Positions 1 through 8,352 are shown, numbered from the stretch's first letter. The stretch is 64,000 nucleotides of DNA from Oscillospiraceae bacterium (GCA_015065725.1 SVPV01000006.1:1-64000); one strand, 5' to 3'. The notes: generated by a model from the sequence alone, not told the origin. Numbers and translations are program-made.

Positions 1-158
<158 letters not shown>

Positions 159-164
159 TTATAC

Positions 165-193
165 ATAATACCACTTTTTACTCCGTTTGTAAA
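165..193 (-). promoter_or_regulatory. Sigma-A-type promoter of the PFOR gene
   Basis: On the minus strand a -35 TTTACA (193-188) and a -10 TATTAT (170-165) are separated by 17 bp. This places the start about 50 nt upstream of the PFOR start codon and downstream of the degV terminator. Confidence 0.6.
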
Positions 194-249
194 CAAAAAA
201 TATCAATAATTTTTTAAAAAATATTTCCTTTGATAATATACTATTTCGA

Positions 250-282
250 CAAAAAACTTCCGCCTCAAAAAAGACGGAAGTT
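250..282 (-). terminator. Rho-independent terminator downstream of degV
   Basis: Nine-base arms at 256-264 and 273-281 pair fully on the minus strand with one G-U pair, and a run of U (plus-strand A 251-255) follows. On the plus strand one pair becomes an A-C mismatch, which supports minus-strand use. It ends transcription from degV and from any RNA made of the 294-367 segment. Confidence 0.8.
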
Positions 283-293
283 TGTATATAGAA

Positions 294-367
294 AGGGGCG
301 TTTATCGGTAACTAAAGACAATTCCGGCTTGCCGCCGATAATGCAGGATATCCTTTTCGGTGCCCCT
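294..367 (-). ncRNA. Candidate structured RNA between degV and its terminator
   Basis: Nested helices close this segment: 294-299 pairs with 362-367 (6 bp), 302-308 with 335-341 (7 bp), and 325-328 with 331-334 (a 4-bp hairpin). All pairs are Watson-Crick. A TAATAT -10-like box lies just upstream on the minus strand (378-373), but no convincing -35 is seen. It sits between the degV stop and the terminator at 250-282. It could be a structured 3' UTR, a short RNA with its own start, or a leader. I could not match it to a known riboswitch class. Confidence 0.4.
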
Positions 368-388
368 GCTTTATATTATGCCAAAAGT

Positions 389-1246
389 TTAAATCGGTGA
401 CTTACAAATAAATAAAACACCTAGTGTATTAGCACCGCAATGCGAGGATATAGTACAGCCCGCACGTGTTAGGAAAACCTCGTCAAATATGCCGCTATCC
501 TTTACCTGTGCCAATATAGCCTCAACAATTTCGGGCTTGCAGCCTGCGTGGGTTACAAATACACGGTCGGTAATAATGTTATCCTTGTTAGCCAATTGCT
601 CATCAACATATTGTTTTAAAACATCGCCGTAACGGCCGCGGTATTTTTTAGAAACACCCATCTTGCCATCCTTTACCTGAATACAAGGCTTTAACTTAAG
701 CAAATTAGCACCAAACATTTCAAGTGCGGTGCAACGGCCGCCCTTATAAAGATAATCAAGGTCATCAATTACAAAGGAAGCACTCACACAAGGAACAAGC
801 TTATTTATCTCATCAACAATTTCCTCTGCCAATTTACCTGCCAACGCCATTTCAGCAGCAGCTATAACCAAAAGTCCGCTACCTGTTGAAAGGTTTTTAT
901 TGTCAATCACATAGACATTTCCAAGCTCCTCAGCTGCGAGACGTGCGTTGTTATAAGTAGATGACATTTCTGAGCTAATACCAAAATGTATAACCTTGTA
1001 TCCGTCATCAACAAAAGGCTTAAAGAAATTAATTGCCTCATCAACGTTTATAGCGGCGGTCTTTGGGAACTCACCCGTTTTTCTCTGATGCTCATAAATA
1101 TCATCAGGTGTAATATCAACACCGTCGTGATAGGTTTTACCGCCTAAAGTGATTGAAAGCGGAATAGTTTTAATATTGTAACGTTCGCAAAGCTCGGCAC
1201 TTAAATCGGTTGTGCTGTCGCTTGTAATAATTATTTTATCAGCCAT
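389..1246 (-). CDS. DegV family fatty-acid-binding protein
   Basis: A 285-residue DegV/FakB-type protein. Members of this family bind a fatty acid, and FakB proteins present it to the kinase FakA for phosphorylation. Visible signatures are the N-terminal DSTTDL loop, HFGISSEMSSTY (fatty-acid head-group/phosphate region), DNKNLSTGSG and YKGGR. The start is the ATG at 1246 (MADKIII), 8 nt after GGAGG; a longer reading would begin with a TTG that overlaps this ribosome site. It is monocistronic: promoter at 1285-1313 and terminator at 250-282. No fakA/DAK gene is nearby. The family assignment is secure; the specific ligand is not known. Confidence 0.88.
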   Translation of the reverse strand: MADKIIITSDSTTDLSAELCERYNIKTIPLSITLGGKTYHDGVDITPDDIYEHQRKTGEFPKTAAINVDEAINFFKPFVDDGYKVIHFGISSEMSSTYNNARLAAEELGNVYVIDNKNLSTGSGLLVIAAAEMALAGKLAEEIVDEINKLVPCVSASFVIDDLDYLYKGGRCTALEMFGANLLKLKPCIQVKDGKMGVSKKYRGRYGDVLKQYVDEQLANKDNIITDRVFVTHAGCKPEIVEAILAQVKDSGIFDEVFLTRAGCTISSHCGANTLGVLFICKSPI

Positions 1247-1284
1247 ATCGTTTTCCTCCAAAACAGATTAAAGTAGCTATGGTT

Positions 1285-1313
1285 ATTATACCATCAAACT
1301 ATTACAAACACAA
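1285..1313 (-). promoter_or_regulatory. Promoter of degV
   Basis: On the minus strand TTGTGT (1313-1308) and TATAAT (1290-1285) are spaced by 17 bp. Transcription would begin about 30 nt upstream of the degV ATG. Confidence 0.6.
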
Positions 1314-1362
1314 CATTTTTTTATTTGGCAAAAAATTAATGATTATTTTTTATTAAAAATCC

Positions 1363-1389
1363 TTGACAAAAGGACGGTTTTGTTATAAT
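1363..1389 (+). promoter_or_regulatory. Promoter upstream of the tRNA-Leu locus
   Basis: Consensus hexamers TTGACA (1363-1368) and TATAAT (1384-1389) are separated by 15 bp; an overlapping TAATAT at 1386-1391 gives the usual 17 bp. It lies about 25 bp before the duplicated tRNA-Leu 5' fragment and more than 200 bp before the intact tRNA. No comparable promoter is evident nearer to the intact gene. Confidence 0.65.
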
Positions 1390-1413
1390 ATATATGTTGC
1401 ACTATTCAAAAAT

Positions 1414-1435
1414 GCCGCTGTGGCGGAATAGGCAG
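1414..1435 (+). repeat. Duplicated 5' end of tRNA-Leu (22-nt direct repeat)
   Basis: These 22 bases are identical to the first 22 bases of the intact tRNA-Leu at 1605-1626 (5' acceptor strand and start of the D arm). After base 1435 the sequence diverges completely. The repeat unit, fragment plus insert, is 191 bp. The fragment cannot fold as a tRNA on its own. It looks like an attachment-type or target duplication left by the insert at 1436-1604. Confidence 0.85.
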
Positions 1436-1604
1436 TTTTCGGCTGAACGCTCGCTGTGCGAGATACAGTGATTGCCGAAAAGGCGTAGCGGTCGACAAGT
1501 GAGGTACGGCAGTACCGAATCGTCGGGCACCGCAAGAGTCACGCATGCGGCTGTACAGTTTTGCTCTACTGTACTAAATAAACAAGAGTAGCGTCATTAT
1601 ATGT
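1436..1604 (+). other. Hairpin-rich 169-bp insert between tRNA-Leu fragment and tRNA-Leu
   Basis: This segment has no plausible gene but several short stems: 1440-1443 with 1474-1477; 1450-1454 with 1458-1462; 1503-1507 with 1512-1516 (loop GGCA); and 1553-1559 with 1568-1574. It is more GC-rich than neighbouring intergenic DNA. It lies downstream of the tRNA promoter and so should be transcribed as a long 5' leader of pre-tRNA-Leu. A section near 1446-1490 loosely resembles the insert at the tRNA-Lys locus (8417-8561). Origin unknown; a small non-coding mobile element is the leading idea. Confidence 0.5.
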
Positions 1605-1691
1605 GCCGCTGTGGCGGAATAGGCAGACGCAAGGGACTTAAAATCCCTCGGTGGCAACACCGTGCCGGTTCAAGTCCGGCCAGCGGCACCA
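1605..1691 (+). tRNA. tRNA-Leu (anticodon TAA)
   Basis: A complete class II tRNA of 87 nt including encoded CCA (1689-1691). The 7-bp acceptor stem (1605-1611 with 1681-1687) is perfect, the anticodon loop reads CTTAAAA (anticodon TAA, decoding UUA), the long variable arm CGGTG-GCAA-CACCG is intact, and the T arm is GCCGG-TTCAAGT-CCGGC. It is followed immediately by its terminator. Confidence 0.97.
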
Positions 1692-1724
1692 AAATCCCGT
1701 TCTCGTAAGAGGGCGGGATTTTTA
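1691..1724 (+). terminator. Terminator of tRNA-Leu
   Basis: Arms 1691-1699 and 1714-1722 form a 9-bp stem with an inner CTC-GTAA-GAG hairpin, followed by T-rich sequence. It is nearly identical to the terminator at 8353-8384 on the other strand, which follows the tRNA-Lys fragment. Confidence 0.85.
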
Positions 1725-1814
1725 TTTATTAAACCACCTCTCCCCTTGCAATTTATAATTTTTAGTGGTATACTGACGTTAATATAATTTATTTGGCTCT
1801 TAGGAGGAAACTTT

Positions 1815-2726
1815 ATGAACGGCGGACAGGTTAACAATCCATTACAAGTAGGCTACATACGTCGCTACACACTAACCGAGGGTACGGAGAACGGCTTAAG
1901 GGTTATAGAAATAGATAACGGGGTATTGCGTGTTCTATTAAACGAAAGCAAGGGGCTTGACATTATGCAGGTTTGGTACAAGGGCGTTAATATGAGCTTT
2001 GTATCAAAAAACGGCTTTACAAATCGCGAAATTCCCTTTTTAAATAGATTTGAGGGCGGTATGCTTTACACCTGCGGTCTTGATTCTATGGGTACGAGAG
2101 CAGGTTTTGAGCAACACGGCACATACCATAACACACCCGCAAAGGTAATATCACTTAACAACGAAAACGGAAAACTACAGGTAACTGCAGAAATGCAAAA
2201 CTCTGCCCTTTTCGGTAAAGACTTAATGTTAAAACGTACCGTTACTCTTTTAGAAAACGACGGTAAGCTATTGCTTGAGGATACCCTTTTAAACCGTGGT
2301 ACAAAGACAGAGGATTATTGCATTTTATACCATGTTAACTTGGGATACCCCATGCTTGACGAGGGACTGGAGATTATTGATGATGCAGAAAAAATTGTAC
2401 CCGTAGATGAGCATGCTGAAAAAACTCTTCCAAACCGTACGGTATTTTCAGCACCTATTGATAACGAGCCTGAAAGTTGTTACTTCTTAACCAACAAAAC
2501 AAACAAGGTTTCAGCCGTAAATAAAAAGCTAGGCAAGAAATTTACTCTTACATATTCTAAAGACACACTACCGGGTTTAATACAATGGCACAGTCCTGCA
2601 AGCCACGACTATGCTTTGGGCATTGAACCTGCTACCAGTTTTTTATGCGATGGCTTTGAATACAGAAAGGTAGAGCCTAAAGCTTCGGTAGATTTCTTTT
2701 TAGAGCTTAACTTTGAAGACCTTTAA
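1815..2726 (+). CDS. DUF4432-type aldose 1-epimerase-like protein
   Basis: A 303-residue protein of the galactose-mutarotase-like beta-sandwich superfamily, closest by eye to the DUF4432 family. Supporting features are the early GLRVIEIDNGVLRVLL strand, GLDIMQVWYKGVNMSF, a GGMLYTCGLDSMG segment, the HVNLGYP stretch with a likely sugar-binding His, and the late WHSPASHDYALGIEPAT motif. Length fits the family. The start ATG follows TTAGGAGG. It is a single-gene unit ending in a shared terminator at 2744-2776. The substrate is unknown; family members are presumed to bind or epimerise a sugar. No signal peptide, so probably cytoplasmic. Confidence 0.75.
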   Translation: MNGGQVNNPLQVGYIRRYTLTEGTENGLRVIEIDNGVLRVLLNESKGLDIMQVWYKGVNMSFVSKNGFTNREIPFLNRFEGGMLYTCGLDSMGTRAGFEQHGTYHNTPAKVISLNNENGKLQVTAEMQNSALFGKDLMLKRTVTLLENDGKLLLEDTLLNRGTKTEDYCILYHVNLGYPMLDEGLEIIDDAEKIVPVDEHAEKTLPNRTVFSAPIDNEPESCYFLTNKTNKVSAVNKKLGKKFTLTYSKDTLPGLIQWHSPASHDYALGIEPATSFLCDGFEYRKVEPKASVDFFLELNFEDL

Positions 2727-2743
2727 TTAAAATCAAAAAATTT

Positions 2744-2776
2744 AACTTCCTACCTTTTTAATTGGTAGGAAGTTTT
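2744..2776. terminator. Bidirectional terminator between the epimerase-like gene and gerAB
   Basis: A perfect 11-bp stem (2744-2754 with 2764-2774) carries T runs on both sides and serves both convergent genes. The gerAB stop codon lies inside the stem. Confidence 0.85.
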
Positions 2777-3657
2777 TTTAATGCAAACAAATTTATTATT
2801 CTTTTAAAAAGTTCAGTTGCTAGTTTAACCGACAGACCGATTTTTATAAGGCAAGACATAAAAAACACATAGTAAGAAAAACCGTCTAACCGCATAAAAA
2901 TATTGCCCGCCGTAACTGTAGAAATGGCCTCAGAATAAGGGAAATCAAGTTTTGCTGACAGTTCATTGCCGAAGATCAAAAGACTATTTAGAAGACAAAC
3001 CGTAAGAAATAGCGAGCCTATTATATACCCTTTTAAAATTGATTTTTTATTATTGTCTTTTGAAAAGAAACCCTCAAAAAAAGGTAGTATTATAACAGGC
3101 AAAAAGGTTTGCTTTAAATAGCTTAAGGCTTGTTCTGAAACTTCTTTTAGTTTTGGAAAACTTAAAAGCATAATTTTATCATTATTAAACTGCGGTACCG
3201 AAAACAAAAAAAGTATAAAAAGCATAAAAGCGGAAGCGACTGCCGAAATCAACCCCAGCTTATAAAACGCTTCTCTTTTAGAAAGGCATACTGCAGCTAT
3301 TACAAAACTGAAAATAATACCCATTAAATAAGGAGAGGCATTAGGCAAAATATAATCTGCCGCAAACCTTAGAAAAGAATTAAAGCAACCAACGCCTAAG
3401 GAGAGTGAAAACACCGCCACAAAAAAGTAAATCACGGCAATAAAATATTTTTTATAATTGTTTTTGTTTAGGTTTTCAATCTTTTTAACCAAAATGCAAA
3501 GTAAATAAATTATAGGAAACCCAATTAAAACCGCTAACAAAAAGCCCAAAAAATTTTTATCGTTTCCGTTTTTGTAGGGAATTATTATTCCTGCCTCACC
3601 TAGTATAAAAAGGGCATAAATTGCCGTCTTATGAGCTAGAAATGAGCTTTTATTCAT
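2758..3657 (-). CDS. gerAB: Spore germination permease, GerAB family
   Basis: A 299-residue, very hydrophobic protein with about nine membrane segments. It matches the GerAB/amino-acid-permease-like subunit of germinant receptors, which recognises the nutrient in the spore inner membrane. At 299 residues it is shorter than the usual 360 or so; the end is inside the terminator stem, so C-terminal helices may be missing or the lineage may have a short form. Its ATG at 3657 overlaps the end of gerAC by 8 nt, giving the order gerAA-gerAC-gerAB. Expression in the forespore is expected for the family; no sigma-G promoter could be read with confidence. Confidence 0.85.
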   Translation of the reverse strand: MNKSSFLAHKTAIYALFILGEAGIIIPYKNGNDKNFLGFLLAVLIGFPIIYLLCILVKKIENLNKNNYKKYFIAVIYFFVAVFSLSLGVGCFNSFLRFAADYILPNASPYLMGIIFSFVIAAVCLSKREAFYKLGLISAVASAFMLFILFLFSVPQFNNDKIMLLSFPKLKEVSEQALSYLKQTFLPVIILPFFEGFFSKDNNKKSILKGYIIGSLFLTVCLLNSLLIFGNELSAKLDFPYSEAISTVTAGNIFMRLDGFSYYVFFMSCLIKIGLSVKLATELFKRIINLFALKKLPTN

Positions 3658-4657
3658 CTCCCCTACCCCTTACTGTAAAGTTTATTTCTCCTAAGCCGAA
3701 AAGAGAGCCGTAATTATCTTTGATTTTGCTGAAAAGCTCTGGCTTTTCGGCATAAATACGGTCTAATATACCGTAAATATCAGTCTTTAAAACGGTCTGC
3801 TTATGAATAGCATTTTTTAGCATTAATAAATTATCGTTGTTTTGTGTATCTACTGTTATTACGACATCTGTTTTTAAGAGATTCTTTTTATATGAAAAAT
3901 CATATTTTACCGAGCATAGTTTTACGTTGAAACATTCAGAGCCGAGCTTTATTTCACCATTTTTGAAGTTGTTTGACATTATCGCGTGTAATATAGCACC
4001 TTTTTCATCGGTAGTTAAAACGGCGTTGGTATCAAAAAATATTTTAACACCGTCTATACTATATTTATCATTCGATACCGAAAACACAGGCAGAGCATAG
4101 TATGGTGATTTTTTCTCGAGGCTAGCCGCTATTTCATAAAGTCTGTTTTTATAAACAATTCCTGTATGGCGGCTGTTTTGCTTTAGTGCTGTGGTAAGCT
4201 CGTAACCGAGTGCAATATTTGAATTAGCTTTAAGCGATAATAATTCCCCTGCATTTTCGGTTGATACAACCTTAATTGCCTGTGTTATCTCCTTGTTTTC
4301 AAACGAAAACACAAAAATGTCATTTAAGGTGTCAGCATCTATCCCGTCGCCTATTACAAGAAGTCCGCAATGCTTTACCATTAACGGCTTTGCAAGGCCT
4401 TTATTAAGGCTATAAAGAGCCGACCTTACATTTTCGCCAACACCTTCAAAAAGCTTTACTTCGGGAGATTTTTCACCGTCGCCTGAATTTACAACAATTA
4501 TTTCGGCGAAAGCAGACACCTTTTCACCGTTTTTGTCAAAGCCTAAGCTACTTACCATATACTCCATATCAGTTTCGGAAGGATACTCATATCCGCTGCA
4601 TCCGCACATAAAAAAGCAGAAACTTAAAAATAACAGGCAGATTAAAAACCGTTTCAT
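3650..4657 (-). CDS. gerAC: Spore germination lipoprotein, Ger(x)C family
   Basis: A 335-residue GerAC-type subunit of the germinant receptor. It opens with a lipoprotein signal: MKRF, a hydrophobic stretch and a Cys at residue 20 (FFMCGC) for lipid attachment. The following YPSETDMEYMVSSLGFDK and KHCGLLVIGDGI segments are typical of the Ger(x)C N-terminal domain, and the C-terminal domain contains GEINFTVRGRG. ATG at 4657 overlaps the gerAA stop by 4 nt (ATGA). Family knowledge: GerAC anchors on the outer face of the inner spore membrane and is needed for receptor function. Confidence 0.9.
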   Translation of the reverse strand: MKRFLICLLFLSFCFFMCGCSGYEYPSETDMEYMVSSLGFDKNGEKVSAFAEIIVVNSGDGEKSPEVKLFEGVGENVRSALYSLNKGLAKPLMVKHCGLLVIGDGIDADTLNDIFVFSFENKEITQAIKVVSTENAGELLSLKANSNIALGYELTTALKQNSRHTGIVYKNRLYEIAASLEKKSPYYALPVFSVSNDKYSIDGVKIFFDTNAVLTTDEKGAILHAIMSNNFKNGEIKLGSECFNVKLCSVKYDFSYKKNLLKTDVVITVDTQNNDNLLMLKNAIHKQTVLKTDIYGILDRIYAEKPELFSKIKDNYGSLFGLGEINFTVRGRGDE

Positions 4658-6138
4658 TTATTTTTGTGTTCTCCCATTCTTGTAAGGTTTTTGTTAAAAA
4701 GCGGTCTTTTTTTCATAACAAACCACGCCGCTCTAAAGAGCGTATCCTTTAGGCTTTGCGGTTTTATATAGTTTAACGAAACGGTGTAATCCACCGAGAA
4801 TGAGGATAACGAAAAAATATGAATAAACAGTATAGTCATAAAGGCTATATATCCGTAAAGTCCAAACAAAGCCGATGCTATTAAAGATAAAACTCTTAAA
4901 TAAAAAACCGCACCCTTAAGCCTTGGCACCATAAGTCCCGAAATACCGCTAAATGCCACCACTATAAGTATTGGGGCACTTACTATTTTTGCCTCAACGG
5001 CGGCTTGTCCTATAACCAATCCTCCTACAATGCTCAAGGCGTGACCTACACTTTGCGACATTCTTACACCTGTTTCGCGTAGTATTTCAAATATAAAAAT
5101 AAGCATTAAGCATTCACCCACCGAGGAAAAAGGCACACCTCCGCGAAGCTCGGCTATTGATACGGCAAAGGTAGTTGGTAGAAGCTCTTTATGAAAGGTT
5201 ATAAGAGATATAAAAACCGAAGGTACACTTATGCTTAAGAAAAAGCAAATATAGCGTAAAAATCTACCCACCGATGCTACAAAAAAATTTATATAATAGT
5301 CCTCGTCAGATTGAAAATTCTGCGAAAAAAGATAGGGCAAGGTCATTACAACAGGCGTGCCGTCTACTACTAAGGCAATTCTGCCTTCAAGTAAAGCCGC
5401 CGCCGCAATATCTGGACGCTCGGTACTGCCTGTCGTTTTAAAAAGACTGTATCGGTTGTCGCGTATCTGTTCGGCTATATAGTTGGTGTCTAAAATACCA
5501 TCTATATCTATTTTTGAAAGCCGGCGTTTTAATTCCTTTAAGATTTTAGCGTCAACCAAACTGTCAAGATAACAAATAAAAACTATTGTGTCGGTACGTC
5601 TGCCTATACGCTCTATTTCAACACAAAAATCGGGTGTTAAAAGCTTTCGCCTAATCATAGCAATATTAAGAAGTGCCGCTTCGTCAAAGCCCTCACGCGG
5701 TCCCTGTAAAATCCGCTCATTCTCAGGCTCGCTGATACCCCTTGTCCGCCAACCCTTTGTATTAATTATCAAAAGTTCACGGCTTCCGTCTATTAGCAGC
5801 AGGGTATCTCCGTAAAGTATGGCTCTAAGTGCGTCATCAATGCGATTGGTTTTTTTAACCTCACTTGCGAAAAGTATCTGCTTTGATACGCTTTCTGCTA
5901 AATTTTCTGCACTCGGGATTATATCCACCATAACAAGCGGACGCACCACCGAATCGTTAAGCATAGCAACATTTACCATACCGTCCATATAAAGAACGGC
6001 GTATTCCCTGCCGTTTGCCGATATGTTTTTAGTTCGAAGTATCGCATCTTTTTTAAAAATATTTCTAAAAATAATTAGATTTTCCGATAAGCTTTCCGAT
6101 AGCTCTGTTTTGCTGTAATCATTACATCCTGCCGCCAT
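4654..6138 (-). CDS. gerAA: Spore germination protein, GerAA family
   Basis: A 494-residue GerA-type subunit. The N-terminal 250 residues form the hydrophilic cytoplasmic domain (GDTLLLIDGS, then REGFDEAALLNIAMIRRKL, a conserved GerA core). The segment GRIALVVDGTPVVMTLPYLF leads into several membrane helices in the second half, with FSSVGECLMLIFIFEILRE as a family marker. Length is normal. The start ATG at 6138 comes 4 nt after the small membrane gene; a strong ribosome site is not obvious, consistent with translational coupling. With gerAC and gerAB it makes one receptor, encoded next to gpr and spoIIP. Confidence 0.93.
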   Translation of the reverse strand: MAAGCNDYSKTELSESLSENLIIFRNIFKKDAILRTKNISANGREYAVLYMDGMVNVAMLNDSVVRPLVMVDIIPSAENLAESVSKQILFASEVKKTNRIDDALRAILYGDTLLLIDGSRELLIINTKGWRTRGISEPENERILQGPREGFDEAALLNIAMIRRKLLTPDFCVEIERIGRRTDTIVFICYLDSLVDAKILKELKRRLSKIDIDGILDTNYIAEQIRDNRYSLFKTTGSTERPDIAAAALLEGRIALVVDGTPVVMTLPYLFSQNFQSDEDYYINFFVASVGRFLRYICFFLSISVPSVFISLITFHKELLPTTFAVSIAELRGGVPFSSVGECLMLIFIFEILRETGVRMSQSVGHALSIVGGLVIGQAAVEAKIVSAPILIVVAFSGISGLMVPRLKGAVFYLRVLSLIASALFGLYGYIAFMTILFIHIFSLSSFSVDYTVSLNYIKPQSLKDTLFRAAWFVMKKRPLFNKNLTRMGEHKNK

Positions 6139-6142
6139 AATT

Positions 6143-6337
6143 TCACCCTATATAAAAATCTAAAATTCTAATACCTTCTTCTGTAAGCTCTATGGCACTT
6201 TTGTATTCGCCGTAGGCTACATATCTTATATTTTCATAAATCTTCCCTATAGATAACGAGCCTAGTATTATGCAAAGCATAATAACTGTGCTTAAAAACA
6301 TTGTTCTAAAAAATACTGTTATCTGTTTTTTCTTCAT
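6143..6337 (-). CDS. Small single-span membrane protein between spoIIP and gerAA
   Basis: A 64-residue protein with a basic N-terminus (MKKKQIT), one hydrophobic segment at about residues 9-30, and a short extracytoplasmic tail ending EGIRILDFYIG. ATG at 6337 is preferred over an in-frame TTG at 6343. It begins 2 nt after the spoIIP stop codon and ends just before gerAA, so it is embedded in the sporulation/germination operon. I do not recognise the family. Its position suggests a forespore or spore-membrane role; no function is assigned. Confidence 0.6.
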   Translation of the reverse strand: MKKKQITVFFRTMFLSTVIMLCIILGSLSIGKIYENIRYVAYGEYKSAIELTEEGIRILDFYIG

Positions 6338-6339
6338 AA

Positions 6340-7404
6340 TCAATTAATGGTGTTCAGCAGACTTACAAGTGCATTGCCTACAAGCTCTGCCGAATATTTT
6401 ACCTCCTCTATAGTATTGGCATCGGTTCCCATTTCTAAAAGCATTGAGCCGTTTGTTAAGCTTTCATTATAATTTTTAGAGGTAAGGCTCAAAGGACGTG
6501 CAAGTGTAGGGTACATAACCTCTAAAGTCTGCTGAAAGCGTACCGCAAGTTTCAGGTTTTCTTTCCAATTCGGAAAATTGGTAACACTACCGCTTTGACT
6601 GCCCATAACAAGCATAACCTGTGCGGCTTTTTTGCCGTTTATGTTACTTGTGACCTTAATTTTATCGCTACCCGACGCTATTGCATCTCTGTGCATATCC
6701 AGAACAATTTTTATACTTGGATATTTTTTAAGATGGCTATTTATGGTCTTTGCCGCTCTGGTATAGCTTCCGTTGTACTGTGGGTAATCGTGCATAGTTT
6801 TATCGTGAATAGTATTTATGCCTGCCGCATTAAGCTTATCGGCAACTATATTGCCAAGCTCTACCATATTAAGCTTTTCGTCGGTTCTGCGGGCTTGGTC
6901 GGACGCCGTATAAAAATCCCTTTCCTCTGTCATAAAAGACTCTGTTGTATGGGTGTGCATTATAAGCACCTGCGGAGAAGAAGCCTTATCTATTTTAAAC
7001 TTAAGATTTTCGCTTAAAAGTGATTTTATATCAACCGATAGTCCACTACTGTTTTTTATATAAACGCTATTATAGGAAAGCCCTGTAGAATATGGAGATA
7101 TTGTTTTATCGATTATTTTACCCTTTGCATCACCCACTGCGGCTGTGGGTTTAGAAGATACTTGAGCTTCGCTATTTACACTGCTATTATTCTCTATAGC
7201 CACACTGCTTTTTGGGTTTTGCTCTGTGGCTTCGTAATTCACATTCTGAGCACCGCTGTTTAACGATGCAGGAATATAGCTATTGTTAATAAAGGTTTTA
7301 GCTGTGCCATCATCAAAAAGACATTCCACACTTATATATATAAGCATAACAGCACTTAAAAGCAGTACCGATACTGTTCTAAATTTTCCCTTTCCGTTTT
7401 TCAT
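6340..7404 (-). CDS. spoIIP: Stage II sporulation protein P
   Basis: A 354-residue SpoIIP, the peptidoglycan amidase/endopeptidase that works with SpoIID and SpoIIM to thin septal peptidoglycan during engulfment. An N-terminal membrane anchor (about residues 8-30) is followed by a low-complexity Ser/Asn linker and the catalytic domain with HTHTTESF, VADKLNAAGINTIHD, LDMHRDAI and LLEMGTDANT, including the His and Glu residues expected for zinc. The start chosen is ATG at 7404, 6 nt after a GGTGA site; the upstream in-frame ATG overlaps that site. It follows gpr by about 60 bp. Confidence 0.93.
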   Translation of the reverse strand: MKNGKGKFRTVSVLLLSAVMLIYISVECLFDDGTAKTFINNSYIPASLNSGAQNVNYEATEQNPKSSVAIENNSSVNSEAQVSSKPTAAVGDAKGKIIDKTISPYSTGLSYNSVYIKNSSGLSVDIKSLLSENLKFKIDKASSPQVLIMHTHTTESFMTEERDFYTASDQARRTDEKLNMVELGNIVADKLNAAGINTIHDKTMHDYPQYNGSYTRAAKTINSHLKKYPSIKIVLDMHRDAIASGSDKIKVTSNINGKKAAQVMLVMGSQSGSVTNFPNWKENLKLAVRFQQTLEVMYPTLARPLSLTSKNYNESLTNGSMLLEMGTDANTIEEVKYSAELVGNALVSLLNTIN

Positions 7405-7464
7405 AAATATCACCATTTAAAAAAATTAATATCAACATTAATATTTATGAAAATTATGCAGTTT

Positions 7465-8307
7465 TTATACTAAATTAAGCAATATATCCTTATCGATTTC
7501 GGGTTGTAAAAATATATTTAGTGAGCGTGAAATAATCTCTGAAGCCTCTTTCAAAAGACGGTCAATATCCTTTGGTGTTACTATCATATTCTTGCTGTCT
7601 GACGCTTTGCCGTCACACTCAAAATTACAAGCGGCAATATCTACTACTGTTGGCACACCTATCGCGATTACGGGAATACCCATATTTTTTCGGCTTAATT
7701 CCCGCCTTGAATTCTGCACCCCTGAACCTGGGGAAATTCCGCTATCGGTAAGTTGTATTGTATTGCAAAGGCGGGACACATTACGTGCGGCTAAAGCATC
7801 AATTGTTATTATTGCCGACGGTGATACTCTTTGTGCCGCGGCGGCTACAAGCTCTGCCGTTTCAATACCCGTTTTACCAAGAACACTAGGCGTTATTACC
7901 GAAACGCTTTTAAGACCGTTAAGACCTAATTCTTCGGCAAGACTGCCATTTATATGACGTGTTGCTAAAATTTTGTTTGCGGTAAGCGGTCCTAAAGCAT
8001 CGGGTGTTATATCACTGTTTCCAAGTCCTACTAAAAGAATATTATCGGTATCTTTGGGTAATAAAAAATTTAAGGATTTCACTAAAGCATTTGTAATTTC
8101 CTCGTAGTCAGAAAGATGACCAAAGCTTTCAAACTCTATTGTAATATACTTTCCCTTGGGCTTACAGAGCCGCTTTTCTGCAGCAGAACTTTTAACTGTA
8201 ATGGTTGTAATTTTAAAAAACTGTGTCGCTTGTTCATCTATATCAATTCCGTCACTGCTTTGTTCTGTTTCGCTTTCTTCAAGCACTAAATCGGTACGAA
8301 TTCCCAT
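7465..8307 (-). CDS. gpr: Germination protease GPR
   Basis: A 280-residue GPR endopeptidase, which degrades small acid-soluble spore proteins at germination to release amino acids and free the DNA. The N-terminal MGIRTDLVLEE is the known GPR opening that includes the propeptide. Family stretches are LLVGLGNSDITPDALGP, ITPSVLGKTGIET, ITIDALAARNVSRL, QLTDSGISPGSGV and AIGVPTVVD. It is shorter than the Bacillus enzyme (about 370), as usual in Clostridia. ATG at 8307 follows AAGGTGA. It heads the run gpr-spoIIP-small protein-gerAA-gerAC-gerAB. Confidence 0.93.
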   Translation of the reverse strand: MGIRTDLVLEESETEQSSDGIDIDEQATQFFKITTITVKSSAAEKRLCKPKGKYITIEFESFGHLSDYEEITNALVKSLNFLLPKDTDNILLVGLGNSDITPDALGPLTANKILATRHINGSLAEELGLNGLKSVSVITPSVLGKTGIETAELVAAAAQRVSPSAIITIDALAARNVSRLCNTIQLTDSGISPGSGVQNSRRELSRKNMGIPVIAIGVPTVVDIAACNFECDGKASDSKNMIVTPKDIDRLLKEASEIISRSLNIFLQPEIDKDILLNLV

Positions 8308-8352
8308 AAAATCACCTTTTAATATTTTGTACTAAAAAAAATTTTTTATGCA

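Noticed and set aside
3837..4100. Plus-strand open frame opposite gerAC
   Set aside because: Antisense to a clearly real gene with no family resemblance.
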